The notes beneath the pieces are model-generated. The model did no database searches. It had not been told where the DNA came from and saw only the letters and a program-made list of their open reading frames with translations. Positions 57,664-64,000 of a stretch of 64,000 nt of DNA are shown here, piece by piece. The stretch covers positions 1-64,000 of the forward strand of contig JAEWQX010000144.1 of the NCBI GenBank assembly GCA_023399035.1, given 5' to 3'. This stretch comes from Bacillota bacterium. Lineage in GTDB: Bacteria; Bacillota; Clostridia; Clostridiales; Clostridiaceae. The stretch's first letter is position 1. Every line of letters starts with the position of its first letter. The position numbers were made by a program, and so were the translations under genes.

Positions 57664-58926
57664 ATGGAGAAAATAGTAGTAAAGGGTGTAAAAGAACTTA
57701 GGGGCGAAGTTAATATTAGCAGTGCTAAAAACTCGATTCTACCAATAATTGCAGCAACTATACTATGTCCAGAACCCATAGTAATAAATAATACACCTAT
57801 GTTAGAAGATGTTGAAGTAATTTGTAAACTACTAAATGAACTTAACTGCGATATTAATATTTCTAACATTACTAATCAATTAATAATAGATACAAAAGAT
57901 ATAGTGGTAATAGATGCTGATGCTGAGCTTATTAGAAAAATGAGGGCATCATTTCTTATTATGGGACCTATGCTTTCAAGATTTGGATACTGTAAGCTAT
58001 CATTGCCAGGAGGATGTAACATAGGAAGCAGGCCTATAGATCTGCATCTTAAGGGGTTTAAGTTATTAGGTGCAGACATTACAATAGGGCATGGATTTGT
58101 TGAAGTAAGAGCAAAGAAATTAACTGGAAATAGAATATATTTAGACTTCCCTTCAGTAGGGGCAACAGAGAATATAATTATGGCTTCTGTCTTAGCTGAT
58201 GGAACTACTATAATTGAAAATGCTGCTGAAGAGCCAGAAATATGGGATTTAGCAAATTTTTTAAACAAAATGGGTGCTAAAATTGAAGGCGCAGGCTTAG
58301 GCAAGATAACAATTACTGGAGTTAAGTCTTTAAAGGGGATAGAGTACACACCTATATATGACAGAATAGAAGCAGGAACCTTTATGATAGCAGCAGCTAT
58401 TACAAACAGTAAGATAAAAATAAATGGAGTCAATGAAGAACATTTAAGGCCAGTAATAGAAAAGCTTAAAGAAGGAGGAGTTATTTTTAGTGAATATAAG
58501 AATAATTCTATAATAGTTGATGGAAGAAATAAAAAATCTCCGCTTGACATTAAAACGTTACCACACCCTGGATTTCCTACAGATATGCAGGCTCAGATAA
58601 TGAGTTTACTTTCAGTTGTTGAAGGTGTAAGCATAATTACTGAAACTGTATTTGAAAATAGATTTATGCATGTTGCTGAACTTCAGAGGATGGGAGCTAA
58701 TATTAAGATTGATGGAAGAACAGCTATAGTTGAAGGGGTTGCTAAACTAACAGGATGTCAGGTTAAGGCTACAGATTTAAGAGCAGGAGCAGCAATGATA
58801 TTAGGGGGATTGGTAGCAGAGGGAGAAACAAGAATAAGTGATGTTTATCATATTGATAGAGGTTATGTAGAGATAGAAAAGAAATTTAGGAAAATAGGTG
58901 CTGACATATATAGAATTGATGAATAG
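57664..58926 (+). CDS. murA: UDP-N-acetylglucosamine 1-carboxyvinyltransferase
   Basis: 420 aa. K22 and N23 (SSAKNSILPI), the active-site Cys C118 (LPGGCNIGSRP) whose alkylation by fosfomycin inactivates the enzyme, and the DLRAGAAMI segment are present. It commits UDP-GlcNAc to peptidoglycan synthesis with phosphoenolpyruvate. GGAGGAT (57654-57660) gives ATG 57664. Place after ywmB and before spoIID is as in Bacillus murAA. A paralogue elsewhere is possible. Confidence 0.96.
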   Translation: MEKIVVKGVKELRGEVNISSAKNSILPIIAATILCPEPIVINNTPMLEDVEVICKLLNELNCDINISNITNQLIIDTKDIVVIDADAELIRKMRASFLIMGPMLSRFGYCKLSLPGGCNIGSRPIDLHLKGFKLLGADITIGHGFVEVRAKKLTGNRIYLDFPSVGATENIIMASVLADGTTIIENAAEEPEIWDLANFLNKMGAKIEGAGLGKITITGVKSLKGIEYTPIYDRIEAGTFMIAAAITNSKIKINGVNEEHLRPVIEKLKEGGVIFSEYKNNSIIVDGRNKKSPLDIKTLPHPGFPTDMQAQIMSLLSVVEGVSIITETVFENRFMHVAELQRMGANIKIDGRTAIVEGVAKLTGCQVKATDLRAGAAMILGGLVAEGETRISDVYHIDRGYVEIEKKFRKIGADIYRIDE

Positions 58927-58928
58927 AT

Positions 58929-58969
58929 AAGTTGTCTCAAAATATTATTTTTATATTTTGGGATAACTT
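58929..58969 (+). terminator. Probable terminator after murA
   Basis: AAGTTGTCTCAAAATA (58929-58944) pairs with TATTTTGGGATAACTT (58954-58969) with two G-U pairs, then ATTATTTTTAT. Confidence 0.7.
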
Positions 58970-59091
58970 ATTATTTTTATATGAATATATTTGAATCTTA
59001 TGCTTTTGATTATAAAAATAGGTTAACTTTCTTGTAAATTTTAGCTATTAAATATATCTACATTTAAATAATTAAAGCTGTAGTTACATAA

Positions 59092-59119
59092 TCATAATAA
59101 TATCCAAGAAACATATAAT
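59092..59119 (+). promoter_or_regulatory. Candidate sigma-E promoter of spoIID
   Basis: TCATAAT (59092-59098), 13-base spacer, CATATAAT (59112-59119) resembles the sigma-E pattern kmATATT-N14-CATACAhT with one mismatch in each box and a slightly short spacer. spoIID is sigma-E dependent in B. subtilis. Confidence 0.55.
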
Positions 59120-59150
59120 TTATAGTGAAGTTTTTTGGAGGAATTAAAGA

Positions 59151-60215
59151 ATGAAAATGATTAAAGAAGAATGTAGGAAACTTAAGATAAATAGTAATGC
59201 AAAGAGTGTTATTATAATGAGTGCAATTATATTGCTAATGATGATATTACTACCAATAATATTTTTGAATGATAGTAATACTATTACTGAAATATCAGCT
59301 TTTAATTTGGATGAAAAAAATATAGTAAAAGGTTCGGGAGTTTCATTTCCTAACAATGGAAAGGTGAAATTATATAGAAGAGAAAAAGGTACTGTTGAGG
59401 AGTTAGAGTTAGAAGAATATATTAAAGGTGTTGTAGCGAGTGAAATGCCTGCTAATTTTGATGAGGAAGCATTAAAGGCTCAGGCAGTTGCAGCAAGAAC
59501 TTACTATATGAATAAAAGGCTAAATCCATGTAAAGATGCACAAAGCAGAGGAGCAGAAATATGTGACAGCACTAATTGTCAGGTTTACATGGATAAGAAT
59601 GAACGATTATCGAAATGGAGCCAGAAAGATGGTGAAAGTAATTGGAGTAAGATAGAAGAAGCAGTTGAATCAACAAGGGGAGAAGTTCTTACTTATGATG
59701 GTGCTGTATTGGAATATCCACAATTTTTCGCAGTTAGTTCAGGAAAAACAGAGGATGCTGTAGATGTACTATCAATGGATATACCGTATCTGAAATCTAC
59801 TGAAAGTACAGGAGATGAAATAGCGCCTAAATATGAAACCACATTAAGCATATCAATTGATGATTTTATCAATAAGATAAAGACAGAATATAAGAATATT
59901 AAGATATATAAGAATAACATAAAAGATTCTATTAATATCCAAAGTTATACTCAAGGTGGAAGTGTGAAAGAGATAAAAGTAGGTAGTGAAGTTATTGCAG
60001 GTGTTGATTTCAGAAGGCTATTAAATTTAAACTCTACTAATTTTAGGATATCTTTTAATGATGATAATATTATATTTTCATGTAAAGGATATGGGCATGG
60101 AGTTGGAATGAGTCAGTGGGGAGCTAATGCAATGGCTAAAAATGGTGATAAATATGATACGATACTAAAACACTATTATAGTGGTGTTGAAATAGAAAAA
60201 ATTAAATATGTTTAA
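59151..60215 (+). CDS. spoIID: Stage II sporulation protein D (lytic transglycosylase)
   Basis: 354 aa. Membrane helix (about residues 18-40), then the SpoIID domain: KGVVASEMPANFDEEALKAQ with the catalytic Glu, AVAARTYYM, and the C-terminal CKGYGHGVGMSQWGANAMA. Cys-rich insertion CKDAQSRGAEICDSTNCQ matches zinc-binding forms. SpoIID cleaves glycan strands during engulfment with SpoIIP and SpoIIM. GGAGGA precedes ATG 59151. Confidence 0.96.
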   Translation: MKMIKEECRKLKINSNAKSVIIMSAIILLMMILLPIIFLNDSNTITEISAFNLDEKNIVKGSGVSFPNNGKVKLYRREKGTVEELELEEYIKGVVASEMPANFDEEALKAQAVAARTYYMNKRLNPCKDAQSRGAEICDSTNCQVYMDKNERLSKWSQKDGESNWSKIEEAVESTRGEVLTYDGAVLEYPQFFAVSSGKTEDAVDVLSMDIPYLKSTESTGDEIAPKYETTLSISIDDFINKIKTEYKNIKIYKNNIKDSINIQSYTQGGSVKEIKVGSEVIAGVDFRRLLNLNSTNFRISFNDDNIIFSCKGYGHGVGMSQWGANAMAKNGDKYDTILKHYYSGVEIEKIKYV

Positions 60216-60223
60216 GTAGAGTA

Positions 60224-60260
60224 AAAATAGAAGCATTCGTTTAACGAATGCTTCTATTTT
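60224..60260 (+). terminator. Terminator after spoIID
   Basis: A nearly uninterrupted palindrome, AAAATAGAAGCATTCGTT (60224-60241) with AACGAATGCTTCTATTTT (60243-60260). Confidence 0.85.
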
Positions 60261-60462
60261 AGTATTTAAACTACATTTATTGAAATTAATATAAATTATT
60301 ACGTTTAGAAAAATATAAAGTGGACATAATTGTAGTTAATAGCAGAATATTAATGCTATTTGGTTTTGGAGATTAATACTAAATAAGAAAAAAATAAAAA
60401 ATAGTTAAAAATATGTATTAAACTTCAAAAAAAGGAAAAGATAAGTAAAGGAGGTGTTCATA

Positions 60463-61218
60463 ATGGACAAAAATTTTAAAGTGAAACTAAAGGATTTAAT
60501 GAGCAGGGACGGTTTTTACATTGCTTTATTTCTTTGTCTTTGTGTAATTGTTACAGTTGGAACCTTTTCATATAAAAAGTTTACAGCTCAAAATCAAATA
60601 GATAAAGCACAAGAACAAGAAATAAATGAAAGTGAATCTTATAACACTGAAGAAAATAATGAAGTTGTAAATAATCAGATTCCTAACGCTGAACGAGTAG
60701 AAAATACAGTTACTACTGAAGAAAAGAAACAGGAAAATAATGAAGACAAAAAAGATGAAAGTAATAAATCTACAGTAGTTTCTACAAGTAATACTGTTAA
60801 TTTTGTAGCTCCTTTAAATGGGGTTGAAAGCAGGACTTATACTTATCCTAAGCCTGTTCAAGTTGGAGAAAATGTTTTCAGGACTATTAAAGGTATAAAT
60901 CTACAAGCTCAAATTGGAACTGAAGTTAAAGCAGCAGCAGATGGTGTTGTAAATCTTGTTGAAAATTCAGGAGTAGAAGAAGGTATTGTAGTAGAAATAA
61001 AGCACGCTAATGGATTAAAAACAAGGTATGGAAATTTAAATGAAAATGTATCAGTTAAACAGGGAGATAAAGTCACTGCAAATCAAGTTATTGGTACAGT
61101 AGGAGATACTGCAAAAGTATTTAGCTCAGATGTTTTTGGAGAATTCTTAAATCTTCAAGTAATAGATGCTAATGGTGAGCAGGTAAATCCAGAGAATTAT
61201 TTTACTTTTTCAAATTAG
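60463..61218 (+). CDS. spoIIQ: SpoIIQ-like LytM-domain protein lacking zinc ligands
   Basis: 251 aa. Membrane helix (about residues 18-37), a charged Glu/Asn/Lys linker (about 40-110) and an M23/LytM fold (about 115-245). The metal residues of M23 (HxxxD, YxHL, GxHxH) read IKGIN (142-146), YGNL (189-192) and GEFLNL (226-231): every ligand and the catalytic His are replaced. It is thus a pure scaffold form of SpoIIQ, which in the forespore pairs with SpoIIIAH to form the engulfment channel. ATG 60463 follows AAAGGAGGTG. Order spoIID-spoIIQ-spoIIID-mbl as in Bacillus. Confidence 0.88.
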   Translation: MDKNFKVKLKDLMSRDGFYIALFLCLCVIVTVGTFSYKKFTAQNQIDKAQEQEINESESYNTEENNEVVNNQIPNAERVENTVTTEEKKQENNEDKKDESNKSTVVSTSNTVNFVAPLNGVESRTYTYPKPVQVGENVFRTIKGINLQAQIGTEVKAAADGVVNLVENSGVEEGIVVEIKHANGLKTRYGNLNENVSVKQGDKVTANQVIGTVGDTAKVFSSDVFGEFLNLQVIDANGEQVNPENYFTFSN

Positions 61219-61230
61219 TAAAGTAATAAA

Positions 61231-61271
61231 TTCATATTAATTAGCCATGTTAATTGGCTAATTAATATGAA
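61231..61271 (+). terminator. 17-bp inverted repeat after spoIIQ
   Basis: TTCATATTAATTAGCCA (61231-61247) and TGGCTAATTAATATGAA (61255-61271) pair perfectly, 7-base loop. No T tract follows, so it may be a Rho-independent-like stop, an RNA stabiliser or an operator of spoIIID. Confidence 0.55.
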
Positions 61272-61345
61272 AGTAAAAATTAATAAAAAAATTTATGAAT
61301 TATTTTTAAATATATTTTTTAAATAAAGTTTGAGAAGGTGTATAT

Positions 61346-61600
61346 ATGAAAGATTATATAGAGGAAAGAGTGTTAGATGTTGCAAAGTACATTATTGATT
61401 CAAAAGCTACAATAAGAAAAACAGCTAAGGTGTTTGGAGTAAGTAAAAGCACAATCCATAAGGATATGACTGAAAGATTGCCTAAAATTAATCCTGAGAT
61501 AGCAGAAGAAACACATTCTATATTAGAATTAAATAAAGCAGAGCGTCATATAAGAGGTGGAAAAGCAACTCAAATGAAATACAAGGCTATTGAATCTTAG
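61346..61600 (+). CDS. spoIIID: Sporulation transcription regulator SpoIIID
   Basis: 84 aa. MKDYIEERVLDVAKYIIDSK, the helix-turn-helix IRKTAKVFGVSKSTIHKDM (about residues 23-42) and the C-terminal AERHIRGGKATQMKYK are diagnostic. It adjusts the mother-cell sigma-E programme. Ribosome site GAAGGTG precedes ATG 61346. Directly followed by mbl after 79 bases. Confidence 0.97.
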   Translation: MKDYIEERVLDVAKYIIDSKATIRKTAKVFGVSKSTIHKDMTERLPKINPEIAEETHSILELNKAERHIRGGKATQMKYKAIES

Positions 61601-61679
61601 GAAAATTAAGACTATAATATATTATTAGTAGAAATATGTAAAGTCAGGTATTAATATGTATTATAGGAGTGAATAAAAT

Positions 61680-62714
61680 ATGGGCTTTTGGAGAACAGGG
61701 ACAGACCTTGCAATTGATTTAGGAACAGCAACGGTTTTAGTTTATGTTAAAGGAAAAGGTGTAATATTAAAGGAACCTTCAGTAGTTGCAATAAATAGAA
61801 ATAATAATAATCTTCTTGCTGTAGGTGAAGAAGCAAGAAAAATGCTAGGAAGAACACCTGGAAATATAGTTGCGCTAAGACCACTTAAAGATGGCGTGAT
61901 TTCTGATTATGATGTAACACAAAAGATGTTAAAGGAATTTATCAGAAAGGCGTGTGGAAAAAGAAATATAAGAGCTCCTAAAGTAATTGTCTGTGTACCA
62001 TCTCAAGCTACAGAAGTAGAGAAGAGAGCTGTCATTGATGCAGCTGCAAATTCAGGAGCAAAGACTGTTCATTTAATTGAAGAACCACTTGCAGCTGCTA
62101 TAGGAGCTGGTTTAGATATAACTAAACCTAATGGATGCATGGTTGTAGATATTGGTGGTGGGACTTGTGATATAGCTGTCATATCATTAGGAGGAGTAGT
62201 AGAAAGAGAATCCATAAAAATTGCTGGAGACAAGATGGATAATGCTATAATAAAGTATGTAAGAAATAATTATAAATTAATGATCGGTGAGAAAACAGCT
62301 GAAGAATTAAAAATAAATATTGGATCTGCATTTAAAAATTCTAGGAATCTAACATACATGATGAAAGGCAGAAACTTAATTACAGGTTTACCAGATGAAG
62401 TAGAAATATCTACAGAAGAAATAAGACTTGCAATAGAAGACCTAGTTCAAAATATAGTTGATACAGTTAAAAAGGTATTAGAAAGAACTCCGCCAGAATT
62501 AGCATCAGATATAATAGAAAGAGGAATATTGATGACTGGAGGAGGATCATTATTACATGGTTTAGATAAACTTATAGAGTTTAGAACAGGTGTATCAGCA
62601 ACTATTGCTGAAGATGCTGTTGAATGTGTTGCAAAAGGAACTGGAGAAGTTCTCGGTTACATAGATAAACTAGATAGTGAAGTTAATTCACAGCAAATAG
62701 TAATTATAGAGTAG
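61680..62714 (+). CDS. mbl: Actin-like rod-shape protein, Mbl/MreB family
   Basis: 344 aa. Actin-fold motifs: DLAIDLGTATVLVYVKGKG (phosphate 1), MVVDIGGGTCDIAVI (phosphate 2) and LMTGGGSLLHGLDKLI (adenosine). It forms membrane-associated filaments that guide wall synthesis. Position after spoIIID matches Bacillus mbl, so that name is chosen over mreB, though mreB paralogues are alike. Ribosome site AGGAGTG precedes ATG 61680. Strong terminator after. Confidence 0.94.
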   Translation: MGFWRTGTDLAIDLGTATVLVYVKGKGVILKEPSVVAINRNNNNLLAVGEEARKMLGRTPGNIVALRPLKDGVISDYDVTQKMLKEFIRKACGKRNIRAPKVIVCVPSQATEVEKRAVIDAAANSGAKTVHLIEEPLAAAIGAGLDITKPNGCMVVDIGGGTCDIAVISLGGVVERESIKIAGDKMDNAIIKYVRNNYKLMIGEKTAEELKINIGSAFKNSRNLTYMMKGRNLITGLPDEVEISTEEIRLAIEDLVQNIVDTVKKVLERTPPELASDIIERGILMTGGGSLLHGLDKLIEFRTGVSATIAEDAVECVAKGTGEVLGYIDKLDSEVNSQQIVIIE

Positions 62715-62765
62715 TAAAGAAGGCTTGAACAATTAATTATATTCGTTCAAGCCTTCTTTATTTTG
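62715..62765 (+). terminator. Terminator after mbl
   Basis: TAAAGAAGGCTTGAAC (62715-62730) pairs perfectly with GTTCAAGCCTTCTTTA (62745-62760), followed by TTTT. Confidence 0.92.
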
Positions 62766-62783
62766 ATAATTTAATATTAGAAA

Positions 62784-63308
62784 TCAACATATTAAGTTAT
62801 ATGCTTCGATTAAAGCTTTAGATATTGTTTTAGCCATATCCATTATGAAAGAAAGTCTGATACTACGAGAAAAGAAAAATTCTGAATTATCGCTAGAATC
62901 TACAATACCAATTATTGAGGCAATTCCCACTTCAGGAAGTTCCTTTCCTACACCTTTACCAGGATGAATAGCATAATCACGTGTTCTGACCTGACCAACG
63001 TCTTCTGCATTACCTAAACATGCATCTACTCCTATTATTGTCGAATTAGGATGAATAGCATGTATTTCTTTAAGACGTTCATCAATATTTAGAGCATGTA
63101 TTGGAGTTGAGAGAGTTCCATAAACGGGAAGTGGGAAATTATTATCTACTAATATTGAACCAACTAAAGGACCTAAACAATCACCAATACATTTATCAGT
63201 ACCAATACAAACTATTACAGTATTCTCAGAAATATAATTGCTAATTTCTAAAGCTAAATCATAGGAATAAAGAGAAGAATTGTTAGAATGAGTATCCGGC
63301 TTTATCAA
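62784..63308 (-). CDS. yyaC: Spore protease YyaC
   Basis: 174 aa. CIGTDKCIGDCLGPLVG near the N terminus and IIGVDACLGNAEDVGQV in the middle are diagnostic of the YyaC (DUF1256) family, related to germination protease GPR. In Bacillus it is a forespore gene; substrate unknown. The start is TTG at 63308, 8 bases after GGAGG on the minus strand; an ATG between them (63314) is out of frame and opens only ten codons. Convergent with mbl. Confidence 0.92.
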   Translation of the reverse strand: MIKPDTHSNNSSLYSYDLALEISNYISENTVIVCIGTDKCIGDCLGPLVGSILVDNNFPLPVYGTLSTPIHALNIDERLKEIHAIHPNSTIIGVDACLGNAEDVGQVRTRDYAIHPGKGVGKELPEVGIASIIGIVDSSDNSEFFFSRSIRLSFIMDMAKTISKALIEAYNLIC

Positions 63309-63510
63309 AGGACATACCTCCTTTATAAAATATATATATGAATTAAGCCGGTAAGTTATTAATAAGAATAATTAAAATATTAAGAGTGAAATAAGAGAGA
63401 AGTTATAAGACATAATAGTAAAAGTAAATGCAGATTATATGAAATAGGAAAGAATAAAAAATAATTAAATGGAAATGATTAGTAATAAGAATTTAGGGAG
63501 GAGATCTATT

Positions 63511-63966
63511 ATGAAAAGAATTTACTTCGCTTTAATATTTATAACTGTTATTGTTAATATGTATTTGATTTTCTTGTGGAAGCCAAATTTAAGTGCAGAA
63601 GATATTCCTGTAACTTCATATGGAAGTAATAACAGCAGTTATAGCAGCACTTATGATATAGTAGAGAGCAGTCCTGATTATAAGGATTATGAATCAAATG
63701 AAGTCTCATTTTATTTTAATGAAGATGAGAAGATAGAGAACTTAAGTGAGGATGATATGAATGCTCTTAATAATATACTGAGTAAGTTATCTACTAGTGA
63801 TCTGGCAAAATGGATAGATTTAAAGAATGATGAAAATAACGATACATTGATAGAATTCTTCAGGATAGTACAAAGGAGAATGAGTAACGATGACTATGGA
63901 AAAGTAAAGGGTATACTAGGCAAAATAATAGATATAGATAAATTAGAAATGACATTAAAAAAATAA
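63511..63966 (+). CDS. Small membrane-anchored protein of unknown function
   Basis: 151 aa; family not recognised. One membrane helix (about residues 5-24), a Ser/Tyr/Asn-rich acidic linker (about 35-75) and a C-terminal helical part (about 85-150, LSEDDMNALNNILSKLS, DLAKWIDLKND). GGAGGAG (63497-63503) gives ATG 63511; an in-frame ATG 63469 has no site. It follows yyaC in a divergent orientation and may open an operon with the next gene, whose ribosome site TGGAGG lies at the window end (63988-63993). Function unknown; the spore-gene neighbourhood only suggests a link. Confidence 0.75.
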   Translation: MKRIYFALIFITVIVNMYLIFLWKPNLSAEDIPVTSYGSNNSSYSSTYDIVESSPDYKDYESNEVSFYFNEDEKIENLSEDDMNALNNILSKLSTSDLAKWIDLKNDENNDTLIEFFRIVQRRMSNDDYGKVKGILGKIIDIDKLEMTLKK

Positions 63967-63987
63967 ATATGTTTACTATACAAAACT

Positions 63988-64000
63988 GGAGGAAAAAAGA
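63988..64000 (+). promoter_or_regulatory. Ribosome binding site of a gene beyond the window
   Basis: TGGAGGAAAAAAGA at the very end has the form of a strong ribosome site; its start codon lies outside. It lies about 22 bases after the 151-aa gene, so the two are likely co-transcribed. Confidence 0.5.

Noticed and set aside
57876..58550. 224-aa open frame opposite murA
   Set aside because: Antisense shadow of a well-supported gene; no ribosome site and no recognised domain.
60418..60445. Sigma-F-like promoter before spoIIQ (GTATT-N14-GGAAAAGATA)
   Set aside because: The predicted start would fall within the ribosome binding site, leaving almost no leader, and one -35 base mismatches.
63285..63316. 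ATG near the yyaC ribosome site as the real start
   Set aside because: It is out of frame with the conserved YyaC protein and opens only about ten codons; TTG 63308 has correct spacing.

Overview
This window is a stretch of chromosome from a low-GC, spore-forming, fermentative Firmicute, most likely Clostridium sensu stricto (cluster I) and close to the C. beijerinckii/C. butyricum group. The evidence is the very AT-rich intergenic DNA, strong GGAGG ribosome binding sites, many endospore genes (yabG, sipL, spoIIR, ywmB, spoIID, spoIIQ, spoIIID, mbl, yyaC, several cotS-like genes), a thiolase next to the F-type ATP synthase operon, and clostridial cyanophycin genes. The genus is inferred from gene content and order, not from a database search. 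No phage, insertion sequence or CRISPR array was seen.

Layout. 1-320: the 3' end of a 23S rRNA followed directly by tRNA-Asn with no 5S between. 0.5-16 kb: cell-envelope and housekeeping genes: polysaccharide deacetylase, TldD/TldE pair, an LtaS-like sulfatase-fold transferase, a flavoprotein, a RusA-like nuclease with a zinc ribbon, tsaD with a hydrolase-fold protein that has lost its nucleophile, HtrA, an orphan PTS IIA, and a solute-binding protein. 16-26 kb: a spore-coat region containing two GT4 glycosyltransferases, each divergent from CotS-family kinase-like genes (four in total, one lacking kinase motifs), then yabG, veg and sipL. Sequences resembling sigma-K promoters precede the first cotS-like gene and yabG. 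26-30 kb: cyanophycinase and cyanophycin synthetase. 30-37 kb: ispE, spoIIR, a PP-loop tRNA-thiolation-like gene, a DUF1934 gene, pyrG and rho.

37-47.6 kb: a translation and nucleotide block: glycolipid glycosyltransferase, rpmE, tdk, a fused YqhQ(DUF1385)-PrmC gene, prfA, a Sua5/TsaC threonylcarbamoyl-AMP synthase, rpiB, upp, dCMP deaminase and UDP-GlcNAc 2-epimerase. A roughly 140-bp structured repeat-like element lies before upp. 48-57 kb: thiolase with a strong promoter, a 766-bp noncoding stretch, then atpI-B-E-F-H-A-G-D-C. 57-64 kb: ywmB-murA-spoIID-spoIIQ-spoIIID-mbl, the same order known in Bacillus subtilis, then a divergent yyaC and a small membrane protein; a ribosome binding site for the next gene lies at the window edge.

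The genes are mostly core functions. The most unusual content is: (i) the duplicated GT4/CotS module with a pseudokinase; (ii) a candidate roughly 87-nt antisense-side small RNA between veg and sipL; (iii) three apparent pseudoenzymes or altered enzymes (hydrolase without Ser, SpoIIQ without any zinc ligand, RusA lacking one Asp and carrying a zinc ribbon); (iv) an Asn/Ser-rich insertion in Rho that may be prion-like; (v) a YqhQ-PrmC fusion; (vi) a hairpin that would bury the spoIIR ribosome binding site. I did not find a clearly new multi-gene system.
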